Source: Flaviramulus_B aquimarinus
GTDB taxonomy: Bacteria > Bacteroidota > Bacteroidia > Flavobacteriales > Flavobacteriaceae
Direction of reading: 5' to 3'
Assembly: GCF_039543205.1 (NCBI RefSeq)
Contig: NZ_BAABJH010000001.1
Coordinates: 1,302,001 to 1,366,000 of the forward strand
DNA: 64,000 nucleotides
Part shown: positions 36,192 through 45,312 of the stretch, one piece after another
Numbering within the stretch: position 1 is the stretch's first letter
Layout: the number at the start of each line of letters is the position of its first letter
Translations under genes and position numbers: made by a program
The notes under the pieces: generated by a model
Databases searched by the model: none
Seen by the model: the letters and a program-made list of their open reading frames with translations, nothing else
Told to the model about the DNA's origin: nothing

Positions 36192-38810
36192 TTAGAAATT
36201 AAGTTTTGCACCAACACTAAAGGTTCTACCAAAGCCAAAATATACAAGTGCAGTATCTGTAGCAGATCCTGATCCATCTTGAGCATCGGAGATATATTCT
36301 GTATCGAATACATTATTGACTCTACCTGTTAAAGTCGCATCAAAAGGTCCAAATTTAAATCCGTGAGTTAATGCTACATCGAATAATCCGAAATCTGGCA
36401 TTTTCCATGGTTGTATAGGGTCCGTAGCTAATTCGGCAGCTATTTCGGCAGCAGCAGCAGCTGGGTCTGGATTGCTAGAGGTTACACCTCTATCGCTCGG
36501 ATCAAAATCAGCATAGTTATCTGCAAAATAGTTGTAATCTACTATAAATCTTGTGTCTTGTGATAACTGATAGTTTAAGCCTAAAGCTGCTGTTGTTTGC
36601 GCAGCATCACCAACTTTTAATCCTGCTATATGTAAGTTGAAAGGCGAATCGGCTATCTCATTTTGTTCTTCATCAAAAATTCTAACGTTTTCAACATTAT
36701 TATCCCAAGTCCAATCTCCTAATGATGCTTGACCTGTTATTGTTAATTTATCCGTAGCCTTAAATCTAAAGTCTAGCTCAACTCCTTGATGTATAGCATT
36801 AACACCTAATATGTTTGCTGTAGCTCTGGTACCATCAGGCTGTTGAAACGTTGCTGTTTCTGTTCTATCGTTCCAAGTCGTTCTGTATAAATTAAGGTTA
36901 GCAGAAAATTTTTCACCTCTAAAGCCATAACCTAATTCAAAACTTGTAATTTTTTCGTTTTCGGCATCAGCATTGATGTTATCATTCGAAAAATTTAAAA
37001 ATACAGCATCAAAATCTGCTGCTCTTTCAAAGTAACCTAAGTTAACAAATACATTATGGTTAATCCCTATTCTATAATTACCCCCTCCTTTAACGCTGTA
37101 GCCAAAAAAGTTATATCTATCTGTTTCTTGTAAAGGATCTGAATCTAAATAATTAAAATAATCAATTCTTCGGTATGATGTGTTAGAAGCTGCTAAAGCA
37201 AGATAGGTATTAAAATTATCGTTTACATCATATTCTAATTGACCAAAAAGACCAAACCAACCAACTTTTCCATCGTTGTTGTAGTTTATTTTATCTCCAA
37301 CTCTAGCTGGGTTATTTGGGTTGTTTTCATTATTATCATCTAAAAAGTACTGTCCTCCTAATAAGTCCGTTACTTCTTGGAAGTGAATACCTGTATATGA
37401 CCTTAAATCAACGCCTCCTAATAACACTAAGTCATCGCTTAAATTCGTTTTTAAAGTCGATAAAACACCATACCAATTGTGATCGTTACGAGATGCTCTT
37501 AAAATAGTTTCTGAACCATTTGCACCAAGCGCTTCGTTCTCTTCAGAAATTCTATCAAAGTTTAAAGGACCAAATAATCCCGTTCTGTAGTCACTCGATC
37601 CATCTGCATTAAAAACAAATTTACTAGTATCTCCTCTGGTTCCACCTCCACCACCAGTACCGAACGACACATATGCTGATGTATTAATTGATGTGTTTTC
37701 ACTTAAAGTCCAGTAATGGTTTAAAGATATTTGTGGTTTATGGTAGAAATTATCTTCTTGAAACGTTAATTGTCCGTTTTTGTATCCCCAATCTGCATTA
37801 AATTTTCTGCCTCTATCACTCTTTCTAAAGGTTTCAATTAACTGTCTATTTTGTCTTTGGCCATGTTGTTGCTTGGCTCCAAAAGCTGTGAATGATAATT
37901 TATGTGAATCATTTATTTCTTTTGAAATGTTTATAAAATAGTTAAAACCTGTAAACTCGGTACCATCTACATAACCATCGCCTTCTGTTTTTGCTGCAGA
38001 AACTGTTGCTGCAAAACCGTTATCCATTAAACCTGTTGAGTATGTAAGTCCGTATTTAAAATAACCATCATTTGCAACAGATGTGATGAAATTACCTCCA
38101 GCCTCAGTATCGGTAGTTTTAGTAATTACATTAATAGTTCCCCCTATTGATGGTACTGCAATTTTTGAAGCTCCTAAACCTCTTTGTACTTGCATTTGGC
38201 TCGTTACATCTCCAAGTCCTGCCCAGTTAGACCAGAAAACACGACCGTTTTCCATATCATTTACAGGAATACCGTTAATCATTACTGCAACGTTTTCAGA
38301 GCTAAACCCTCTAATATTCACACGAGCATCTCCGTAACCTCCACCTTGCTTTGTAGCATAGATTCCTGGAGTCGATTTTAAAATTTCCGGAAATTCTTGT
38401 GTCCCTAATTTTAACTCAATATCTGCTGCTTTTACAGTAGATACGGCAACAGGTGTTTTTCTATCAACTGCTACAGAAGCTATAATTTGAATTTCTTCTA
38501 ATCCCACTTGGCTAGATTCAAGTGTTACATTACCAAGCGTCATGTCTCCGGTAAAAGCAACAGTTTTAGAATTATACCCAATATAGGACATGACAACCTC
38601 TCCAGATGAAGATTTTGTTGTGATGGTGAAGTTTCCATCAAAATCTGTTGTAACACCATTAGATGTCCCTTTCTCAATTACATTTGCCCCTGGAAGTGGA
38701 ATATTACTTCCTGCTTCTACAATAGTACCTGAGATTGTACTTTGTGCCATAACTACTGCTGAAAACAACAATGCTATGGTTAACATTAAAAAATGCGTAG
38801 TTTTTTTCAT
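36192..38810 (-). CDS. TonB-dependent receptor
   Basis: An 872-residue receptor with signal peptide MKKTTHFLMLTIALLFSAVVMAQ. A carboxypeptidase-like domain (25-105, GTIVEAGSNIPLPGANV) precedes the plug (VNIRGFSSENVAVMINGI, QVQRGLG) and a barrel ending GRTFSVGAKLNF. It is cotranscribed with the repeat lipoprotein downstream. The ligand is unknown, but the locus is rich in nucleases. It differs from the receptor at 28310 in length and in having a different partner type. Confidence 0.94.
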   Translation of the reverse strand: MKKTTHFLMLTIALLFSAVVMAQSTISGTIVEAGSNIPLPGANVIEKGTSNGVTTDFDGNFTITTKSSSGEVVMSYIGYNSKTVAFTGDMTLGNVTLESSQVGLEEIQIIASVAVDRKTPVAVSTVKAADIELKLGTQEFPEILKSTPGIYATKQGGGYGDARVNIRGFSSENVAVMINGIPVNDMENGRVFWSNWAGLGDVTSQMQVQRGLGASKIAVPSIGGTINVITKTTDTEAGGNFITSVANDGYFKYGLTYSTGLMDNGFAATVSAAKTEGDGYVDGTEFTGFNYFINISKEINDSHKLSFTAFGAKQQHGQRQNRQLIETFRKSDRGRKFNADWGYKNGQLTFQEDNFYHKPQISLNHYWTLSENTSINTSAYVSFGTGGGGGTRGDTSKFVFNADGSSDYRTGLFGPLNFDRISEENEALGANGSETILRASRNDHNWYGVLSTLKTNLSDDLVLLGGVDLRSYTGIHFQEVTDLLGGQYFLDDNNENNPNNPARVGDKINYNNDGKVGWFGLFGQLEYDVNDNFNTYLALAASNTSYRRIDYFNYLDSDPLQETDRYNFFGYSVKGGGNYRIGINHNVFVNLGYFERAADFDAVFLNFSNDNINADAENEKITSFELGYGFRGEKFSANLNLYRTTWNDRTETATFQQPDGTRATANILGVNAIHQGVELDFRFKATDKLTITGQASLGDWTWDNNVENVRIFDEEQNEIADSPFNLHIAGLKVGDAAQTTAALGLNYQLSQDTRFIVDYNYFADNYADFDPSDRGVTSSNPDPAAAAAEIAAELATDPIQPWKMPDFGLFDVALTHGFKFGPFDATLTGRVNNVFDTEYISDAQDGSGSATDTALVYFGFGRTFSVGAKLNF

Positions 38811-38904
38811 AATTAATTATTTGAATTAGTCGATGCAAAAATACATATAATTACGCATTCTATATTATGCATATGTTAATAAATTTAACAATTGTTATGA
38901 ACAA

Positions 38905-38939
38905 AAAAAGCCTCAAAATTGTTAATTTTGAGGCTTTTT
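38905..38939 (-). terminator. Terminator after pgi
   Basis: AAAAAGCCTCAAAATT and AATTTTGAGGCTTTTT form a perfect 16-bp stem with a 3-nt loop and U-run, 30 nt past the pgi stop. It also separates pgi from the TonB receptor promoter. Confidence 0.9.
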
Positions 38940-38969
38940 GATGATTTTACTAAAAAAATCATGTGTATT

Positions 38970-40589
38970 TTAAGACATATTCTTATAATAATTTAATAAG
39001 TTACTTGTAGAAGAGTCATGCTTATTAATTGTGCTACTGTTAAATTCCTGTAAAATTTTACTAGCTAATTGTTTCCCTAACTCCACTCCAAATTGATCGT
39101 AACTGAAAATATTCCAGATAATACCTTGTACAAATATTTTATGTTCGTACATAGCTATTAACTTTCCTAAACTTTCTGGTGATAATTTATTTATAAAAAT
39201 GGTGTTTGTAGGTTTATTGCCTTTAAATATTTTAAATGGAACAATATCTGAAGGCGTGTCTTCTGCAACAACTTCGGCTTCGGTTTTTCCGTTTAAGAGC
39301 GCTTCGGTTTGTGCTAAAAAGTTAGATGTTAATTTATCTTGATGATCTTGATTACCGTGCAATGATTTTGTAAATCCTATAAAATCTGCTGGAATTAATT
39401 TTGTTCCTTGATGTATTAATTGAAAAAAGGCATGTTGCGAGTTTGTTCCTGGCTCACCCCAAATAATGGTTCCCGTTTGATAATCAATTGGTTTCCCATT
39501 TCTATCAATACTTTTCCCATTGCTTTCCATGATACCTTGTTGTAAATAGGTTGCAAACTGATTTAGGTATTGAGAATATGGAATAACGGCTTCGCTTTCT
39601 GCTTTAAAAAAGTTATTATACCAAACACTAATTAATGCTAAAACAACTGGAATATTATTTGAAAAATCTTCGTTCTTAAAATGGTCATCCATTTTATGAG
39701 CGCCTTTTAATAAACTATCAAAATTGTTGTATCCAACGGCTAAACTAACGGTTAAACCAACAGCACTCCATAATGAAAAGCGACCGCCTACCCAATCCCA
39801 CATTGGAAAAACATTATTTTCATCTATACCGAAAGCTGTTACGTTTTTTATATTCGTTGAAACCGCCACAAAATGTTTTGCTATAGCATTTTCACTAGCC
39901 GATTTTAAAAACCAAGCTTTTAACGTATTAGCGTTTGATAGTGTTTCTTGCGTTGTAAATGTTTTTGAAACTATTACAAATAATGTTGTTTCTGGGTCTA
40001 ACTTTTTAATGACTTCGTTTACATGATCGCCATCTACATTACTAACAAAGTGCGTTGTTAAATGGTTTTTATAATACTGAAGCGAATCCACAACCATAGC
40101 TGGACCTAGATCCGAACCTCCGATACCAATATTTACGATGTCGGTAAATGCCTTTCCTGTAAATCCTTTTCTAGCTCCAGCTACAATGTCATTAGTAAAC
40201 TCTTCTATTTTTTGTTTGACTTTATATATTTCTGGCATAACATTTACGCCATCTACTTTAAAATCTGCATCTTTTGGAGCTCTTAATGCGGTATGTAAAA
40301 CTGCTCTTCCTTCGGTTTGATTTATAATTTCACCTGAAAACTGACTTTTAATAGCGTCTTTTAAATTAACATCATCTGCTAATTGAAGTAAGTGTTTTAA
40401 AGTGTTACTATCTATTCTATTTTTTGAATAATCTACATAAAAATCATCCCACTTGATAGTGTGTTTATTTGCTCTGTTTGGATCTTGAGCAAATAAATCT
40501 TTCATATGAACACCTTTTATGTCTTCAAAATGATCTTGTAATTTTTTCCAAGAACTTGTTGTTGTTGGATTTATACTTGGTAATGTCAT
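38970..40589 (-). CDS. pgi: Glucose-6-phosphate isomerase
   Basis: A 539-residue glycolytic enzyme that interconverts glucose-6-phosphate and fructose-6-phosphate. NIGIGGSDLGPAM near 153, SKTFTTQET near 210, GGRFSLWSAVGL and GEPGTNSQHAFFQLIHQG near 380 carry the substrate and catalytic Glu/His residues. Length normal. It is 24 nt after the M23 peptidase gene on the same strand. Confidence 0.97.
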   Translation of the reverse strand: MTLPSINPTTTSSWKKLQDHFEDIKGVHMKDLFAQDPNRANKHTIKWDDFYVDYSKNRIDSNTLKHLLQLADDVNLKDAIKSQFSGEIINQTEGRAVLHTALRAPKDADFKVDGVNVMPEIYKVKQKIEEFTNDIVAGARKGFTGKAFTDIVNIGIGGSDLGPAMVVDSLQYYKNHLTTHFVSNVDGDHVNEVIKKLDPETTLFVIVSKTFTTQETLSNANTLKAWFLKSASENAIAKHFVAVSTNIKNVTAFGIDENNVFPMWDWVGGRFSLWSAVGLTVSLAVGYNNFDSLLKGAHKMDDHFKNEDFSNNIPVVLALISVWYNNFFKAESEAVIPYSQYLNQFATYLQQGIMESNGKSIDRNGKPIDYQTGTIIWGEPGTNSQHAFFQLIHQGTKLIPADFIGFTKSLHGNQDHQDKLTSNFLAQTEALLNGKTEAEVVAEDTPSDIVPFKIFKGNKPTNTIFINKLSPESLGKLIAMYEHKIFVQGIIWNIFSYDQFGVELGKQLASKILQEFNSSTINKHDSSTSNLLNYYKNMS

Positions 40590-40613
40590 GCGTGTTTGAT
40601 TAATCGTTAATGG

Positions 40614-41948
40614 TTAGTTGTTGAGCGATATGAGGTTATCGCTTTGTTTTATGACTTGTTCTGGTTGGTTTTGCTCTTCGAAAACATCTTCTAAAAAATG
40701 GATGTTGTCTAATTGCTTTTTTATAGGTTGAATGAAGTCTAAATATTTAATTTTTAAGGAATCTGAAATTGGTTTAGCTTCAGGTAATTTTTGTTTGAAT
40801 GGATCGACTTGCTTTCCATTTTTCCAGAAACGATAGCATACGTGTGGTCCTCCTGTATTTCCTGTCATACCTACCCAGCCTATAACATCGCCTTGTTTTA
40901 CAAACTGTCCAACTTTAGCCTTTCGTTTTTTCATGTGAAGGTATTGGGTTTCATAAGTAGCATTATGGCGTATTTTTACATAATTACCATTTCCTCCTCT
41001 TCGTCTTGACTCGGTTACCGTACCATTAGCAGTTGCCATAATCGGCGTTCCAATGGGCGCAGCAAAGTCGGTTCCTTTATGTGGGCGTACTTTAAAACCA
41101 TAGACGGCTATTCGGCGTTTTAAATTATACCGAGATGATACGCGACTAAATTTAACCGGTGCTTTTAAAAAGGCACGTCGTAAATTTTTTGCTTCTTCGC
41201 TAAAATAATCTATAATTCCTTTTGTAGAATCTGTAGTGAATTCAAAAGCATAAAAGGGCTCTTTATTATGTTCAAAATAAGCGGCTTTTATGTTATGGAC
41301 TCCTGTATAAATGGTATCATCGATATACTTATCTGTATAAATCACCTTAAATCGATCTCCTTTTTGAAGGCGTCTAAAATCTATCGTCCATGCATAAATA
41401 TCGTCAGCCATTTTATAGGCTAAACGGGGACTTAAGCCTTGCTCATCTAAAGTTTCTGAAATATTGTTAGTAATAACTCCTGTAGCTGTTTTTTCAATAT
41501 ATTTTATTGGCTTTCTACTTTTATAGGCGTGAATGGAATCCTGAAAATTTATAACAACATACTCTTCTAAACTAGGTTGGTATATAAAGCATTTTGGGCG
41601 TTCTAAAGAATCTTTGGAGCATAAAAGTGTATACGGTTTTCCTACTTGAAGGCGTCTTATATCAAATGTGTCTTTTGCTTTTTCTGCGATATTAAAAATT
41701 TGCGGATAGCCGATATGATTGCGTTCTAGAATTTCACCAAAGCTATCGCCTTTTTTTATGGTATCTCTTTTTACTATATAATTGTTTAAATTAAAACCAA
41801 ACTCGACTATTTCTTCTGGTTTTTCGACTACTGCAACTATTTCTTCAACTGCGGTTTTTTCATTTTCTTTACAGCTAAACAAGCAGATTGCTATTAATGC
41901 TATAATTAAATATCTGTTCCCCACGTTTCTATTTCTTTCTCTGTCCAT
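40614..41948 (-). CDS. M23-family peptidoglycan metallopeptidase lipoprotein with HxC in place of HxH
   Basis: 444 residues from the ATG at 41948; a longer start at 42002 and a GTG at 41924 also exist. Lipobox CLFSCKENE (Cys 26). OapA/LysM-like N-terminal domains, then the M23 domain (about 285-390): HKGTDFAAPIG (first His and Asp ligands), YLHMKK (catalytic His), and GPHVCYRFW where most enzymes have GPHxH. The metal-ligand His is thus Cys371. It starts inside the tryptophan-dioxygenase gene end (overlap 43 nt), indicating coupling. Confidence 0.85.
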   Translation of the reverse strand: MDRERNRNVGNRYLIIALIAICLFSCKENEKTAVEEIVAVVEKPEEIVEFGFNLNNYIVKRDTIKKGDSFGEILERNHIGYPQIFNIAEKAKDTFDIRRLQVGKPYTLLCSKDSLERPKCFIYQPSLEEYVVINFQDSIHAYKSRKPIKYIEKTATGVITNNISETLDEQGLSPRLAYKMADDIYAWTIDFRRLQKGDRFKVIYTDKYIDDTIYTGVHNIKAAYFEHNKEPFYAFEFTTDSTKGIIDYFSEEAKNLRRAFLKAPVKFSRVSSRYNLKRRIAVYGFKVRPHKGTDFAAPIGTPIMATANGTVTESRRRGGNGNYVKIRHNATYETQYLHMKKRKAKVGQFVKQGDVIGWVGMTGNTGGPHVCYRFWKNGKQVDPFKQKLPEAKPISDSLKIKYLDFIQPIKKQLDNIHFLEDVFEEQNQPEQVIKQSDNLISLNN

Positions 41949-42823
41949 AAATCTGGAAAAAATATTCTTTTTTGATATTTTGGATGCATATATTTTACCC
42001 ATTCGCTTCCACCTGTTGCTTCTGCTGTTTTTCCATTAATCTTTAAATAATGATTAGCCGTATTATAATGAGCCATTACCCATTTTATGTTCACGGTATA
42101 ATCATAATGACGCATGGCATTTATCAACTCTTTATTGGTTTGCGAGTCTTTAGGCAAACCTTTAAACTTAGTCCACAAATTGTTGTTTTGATAAAATTTA
42201 GTAAATCTAATAAATTCATCTTTATACCGAGCCTCAAAAGCTGTTAATGTATAGGTCTTTTTACCAGTTTTATAATCTTTGCCAGCAGCTTGCCAATATA
42301 AATGCTCAAAGGCATGTTCGTAAGATGAATTTCTATCAATAGTATCTCTAAATCTTTTATCTATGAGGTTAATAAGTTCTGTTGATGCAAATTCAATTTT
42401 TCTGTACTGTGCACTTTGAAAACCGCTAGCTGGTGTTAATGTGGTTCTAAATTTATTATACTGTTCTACATCCATACCATCCTTCATAATGGTAAATGAC
42501 GATGTAAGCATGTCGAAATAACGGCTAATTCGCATTAATTTCGACGAAAAAAACAAAGCGTCTACAGTATCATTTTTTGCAACTTGTTCTATTTCACCAA
42601 GTATCATTTTGAATAATAGTTCATTAATTTGATGATACATAATGAACACCATTTCATCTGGAAAAACGGTACGTTGTACTTGAAGATTTAATAATGCATC
42701 GGTTTGAATATAATCCCAATAGTCAATGGGTTTACTATGCAACAAGCCTTCTAAATGCACCTCTACATCTTGATTTAGGGCTTCGTATTTCTCTTTAAGT
42801 TGATTGCTAATCTTAGAATTCAA
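41906..42823 (-). CDS. Tryptophan 2,3-dioxygenase family protein
   Basis: A 305-residue haem dioxygenase-fold protein. IDYWDYIQTDALLNLQ near the N-terminus, FIMYHQINELLFKM, SGFQSAQYRKIE and the C-terminal NIKWVMAHYNTANHYLK and GGSEWVKYMHP segments fit the family, which opens the tryptophan indole ring to N-formylkynurenine. It neighbours hppD and hmgA, i.e. aromatic amino-acid breakdown. No other kynurenine genes are in the window, so the physiological substrate remains inference. Confidence 0.85.
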   Translation of the reverse strand: MNSKISNQLKEKYEALNQDVEVHLEGLLHSKPIDYWDYIQTDALLNLQVQRTVFPDEMVFIMYHQINELLFKMILGEIEQVAKNDTVDALFFSSKLMRISRYFDMLTSSFTIMKDGMDVEQYNKFRTTLTPASGFQSAQYRKIEFASTELINLIDKRFRDTIDRNSSYEHAFEHLYWQAAGKDYKTGKKTYTLTAFEARYKDEFIRFTKFYQNNNLWTKFKGLPKDSQTNKELINAMRHYDYTVNIKWVMAHYNTANHYLKINGKTAEATGGSEWVKYMHPKYQKRIFFPDLWTEKEIETWGTDI

Positions 42824-42829
42824 AATTTC

Positions 42830-43612
42830 TTAATTATTGACAACGATTCTAAAAGGGTGTTTTAGACCTCTAAAAGCTTCTAAGTCTGCTCTAAGCGACC
42901 CTACAGCTAAATCTGCTTTAATACGCAAAGGTACTTTATTTTTGTCTTTTGACACCCAAAGCGTTAAACTTTCTTCTTCTTTAAAAACACGTCCAGCCAT
43001 TACATATGGTCTAAATTTTAAAGACTTAACATTTCCAAAATTCGTATCAATAGTTTCTTCTCCTAAATACTGTAATTTAAATCCGTAATTTTCTTCATCA
43101 AAAAACATATCAACCATAACCTCATCACCAACTTTTAAACTATCTGTATTTAAATTATTTCGTAAATAATAAAATGTTGACACCATATCTTGAATATTTG
43201 GTTTGGTATCAACAACCTTTTTAGTTTTATATTTTTTATTGTTTACTTGTGCTTTATTATTTATTTGATCAAAATCTATTTCCAAATCTTTGGTATGTCC
43301 ACCTTCATCTATATTTCGCACAAACTTATAGGGTAGAATGGTTTTTTTGTCAAAATAACTTTCATATCTATCCTTTACCTTGAAAAACCATTTTATCATG
43401 CCTGTGGTCCAACCTTTACCTACAACATGGTACACCGCTTTATCATTTAATTTGGCATCTTTTACACTAAGCGTAGCATTTCCTGCTTTTAGCCAATTAC
43501 TATAACTCATTTTAAATTTAAACCATTCGCCATCTTCAAACGCAGATTCTTGCTGAGCAAAAGTTGTTTGCATAGCTATTATTGCAGTTATTACAAGTAG
43601 TGTTTTTTTCAT
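42830..43612 (-). CDS. DUF3108 domain protein
   Basis: A 260-residue exported protein (signal KKTLLVITAIIAMQTTFAQ). The DUF3108 core is seen in GEWFKFKMSYSNWLKAG, the WFFKVKDRYESYFD segment and PYKFVRNIDEGG, and the C-terminal LTLWVSKDKNKVPLRI. It is beta-rich and probably periplasmic; the family is of unknown function. Six nt separate it from the dioxygenase gene downstream. Confidence 0.85.
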   Translation of the reverse strand: MKKTLLVITAIIAMQTTFAQQESAFEDGEWFKFKMSYSNWLKAGNATLSVKDAKLNDKAVYHVVGKGWTTGMIKWFFKVKDRYESYFDKKTILPYKFVRNIDEGGHTKDLEIDFDQINNKAQVNNKKYKTKKVVDTKPNIQDMVSTFYYLRNNLNTDSLKVGDEVMVDMFFDEENYGFKLQYLGEETIDTNFGNVKSLKFRPYVMAGRVFKEEESLTLWVSKDKNKVPLRIKADLAVGSLRADLEAFRGLKHPFRIVVNN

Positions 43613-43974
43613 CTTCTATTGGGCCGTTGTCAATGTAACTTCCTTATGGTATTCTTTATTGTTCAAGTAGGAAATTACAATTACTGTTCCAAAAATAAAA
43701 ATTTTATTGTATTAGCCACTGTTTCGTTGGTTATTGTTCTATTAGTTTTTTAAAATTGACTGTTTATCTTGTATAATTATGGTGTTCATCTTATGGGAAT
43801 GGATGCTCATATTTTTTTTCTCGCAAAAGCGCAAAGCTGTATGTGGTGGTACTGTGGGGAATTGCAATCTTATAAATATAACTCAGCAATACAGATTACT
43901 TTACTAACCCAAAAACAAAGACCTGCTAGGTTTTAAAAACCTGACAGGTCTATTTATACTAAAAAACTTACAGT
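43613..43974. other. 362-nt spacer between hppD and the DUF3108 gene
   Basis: No convincing gene. It contains a degenerate hairpin at its right end (43919-43951) and a TCGCAAAAGCGCAAAG segment (43811-43826) resembling decayed dispersed repeats of flavobacteria. The region must hold the promoter of the DUF3108 gene, but I see no full TTG/TANNTTTG pair. Confidence 0.6.
43919..43951 (-). terminator. Palindromic repeat, possible hppD terminator
   Basis: AGACCTGCTAGGTTTT and AAAACCTGACAGGTCT pair with two mismatches around a single base. This sequence type is a common dispersed palindrome in Bacteroidota. It lies 24 nt past the hppD stop (43975), so it may end that transcript. Confidence 0.55.
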
Positions 43975-45135
43975 TTACAATGTTCCTCTATTAGCTTGTT
44001 CGCGTTCTATAGATTCAAAAAGTGCTTTAAAATTTCCTGCTCCAAAACCTCTTGCTCCCATACGCTGAATAATTTCAAAAAATAGGGTTGGCCTATCTTC
44101 AACGGGTTTTGTGAATATTTGCAATAAGTAACCTTCTTCATCAGCATCAATCATAATCCCCAGTCCTTTTAAGGTTTCAATGTCTTCTCTTAATTCATGA
44201 CTATATTCTTCTAACCTGCCAGGTACTGCTTTATAATATGCCTCTGGTGGTGTTGATAAAAACTCAACGCCTTGAGACTTTAGCTGACTTACTGTTTTAA
44301 TGATATCGTCTGTTGCTACTGCTATATGTTGCACACCAGCACCTTCATAAAAATCTAAATACTCTTCTATCTGCGAACGTTTTTTCCCTTTTGCCGGTTC
44401 GTTTATTGGGAATTTTATACGTCCGTTACCATTACTCATGACTTTACTCATTAAGGCTGAGTATTCTGTATGGATTTGTTTATCGTCAAATGATAAAAAG
44501 TTTTCAAACCCCATAACATCTTCATACCATTTTACCCAAGTATTCATTTGCCCCCAACCTACATTACCAACCATATGGTCTATATATTTTAGTCCTGCTG
44601 ATGGCGGATTATAATCTGATTTCCAAGCTACAAATCCTGGCATAAAAGCTCCTGTATAGTTTTTGCGTTCTACAAACATATGTACTGTTTCTCCATAGGT
44701 ATAAATACCTGCCTTTACGACTTCTCCATATTCGTCTTTTTCTACAAATGGCTCTTTGTATGATTTGGCGCCTCTGCTAGTAGTTTCTTGATATGCTTTT
44801 CTTGCATCTTCTACCCATAGTGCTATGACTTTTACACCATCGCCATGTTTTACGATATGATTATTTATGGGAGATTTGCTTGTTAAAGGTGTTGTTAAAA
44901 CTAAACGGATTTTATCTTGTTTTAACACATAACTTACGGCATCCTTAGACCCTGTTTCTAAGCCTTTATAGGCATACGATTGAAATCCAAATGCTGTTTT
45001 ATAAAAGTGTGCTGCTTGTTTTGCATTGCCTACATAAAATTCTACATAGTCTGTTCCTAAAAGGGGCAAGAAATCTTGCGCACCTTCAAATATTTTTTCT
45101 AAACCGTAGTTTACTGATTCTATTTTTTTACTCAT
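43975..45135 (-). CDS. hppD: 4-hydroxyphenylpyruvate dioxygenase
   Basis: A 386-residue non-haem Fe(II) enzyme that makes homogentisate from 4-hydroxyphenylpyruvate in tyrosine breakdown. Two VOC domains; iron ligands fit His in LKYIDHMVGNVG (near 186), His in GVQHIAVATDD (near 268) and Glu in LFFEIIQRMG (near 352). Length normal. The next enzyme of the pathway, hmgA, is adjacent. Confidence 0.96.
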   Translation of the reverse strand: MSKKIESVNYGLEKIFEGAQDFLPLLGTDYVEFYVGNAKQAAHFYKTAFGFQSYAYKGLETGSKDAVSYVLKQDKIRLVLTTPLTSKSPINNHIVKHGDGVKVIALWVEDARKAYQETTSRGAKSYKEPFVEKDEYGEVVKAGIYTYGETVHMFVERKNYTGAFMPGFVAWKSDYNPPSAGLKYIDHMVGNVGWGQMNTWVKWYEDVMGFENFLSFDDKQIHTEYSALMSKVMSNGNGRIKFPINEPAKGKKRSQIEEYLDFYEGAGVQHIAVATDDIIKTVSQLKSQGVEFLSTPPEAYYKAVPGRLEEYSHELREDIETLKGLGIMIDADEEGYLLQIFTKPVEDRPTLFFEIIQRMGARGFGAGNFKALFESIEREQANRGTL

Positions 45136-45203
45136 TTTATTAATGTTTATCTGTTGATGAGTTTAATTGTTTATTTGTGAATTTAAAAATTAACTTTTGT
45201 TCC

Positions 45204-45305
45204 ATAGCCCTGATTGTAATGGCTTCCTTTTTTGATTTTTCTTCAAAAAATATTACCCTTTGGACTTCGCTTAAGATAAATTGCAAGCAGGACATAGGTC
45301 CTTAT
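45204..45305 (+). ncRNA. Predicted structured RNA between hmgA and hppD
   Basis: Nested helices: CCTGATTGTAAT (45209-45220) with ATTGCAAGCAGG (45280-45291), 11 of 12 pairs counting one G-U; inside it TTTTTTGA (45228-45235) with TCAAAAAA (45243-45250); and a competing GGAC/GTCC hairpin (45290-45301). The G-U pair forms only on the plus strand, which is antisense to both neighbours. AGCCCTGAT ... AAGCAGGA-ATAG-TCC resembles a recurring flavobacterial intergenic element, possibly the Flavo-1 motif; this is from memory and needs a covariance search. Confidence 0.4.
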
Positions 45306-45312
45306 TAAAAGC

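Noticed and set aside
45136..45312. Rho-independent terminator for hmgA on the minus strand
   Set aside because: The A/T hairpin here is an internal helix of the larger structure and has no GC stem next to a U-run after the hmgA stop.
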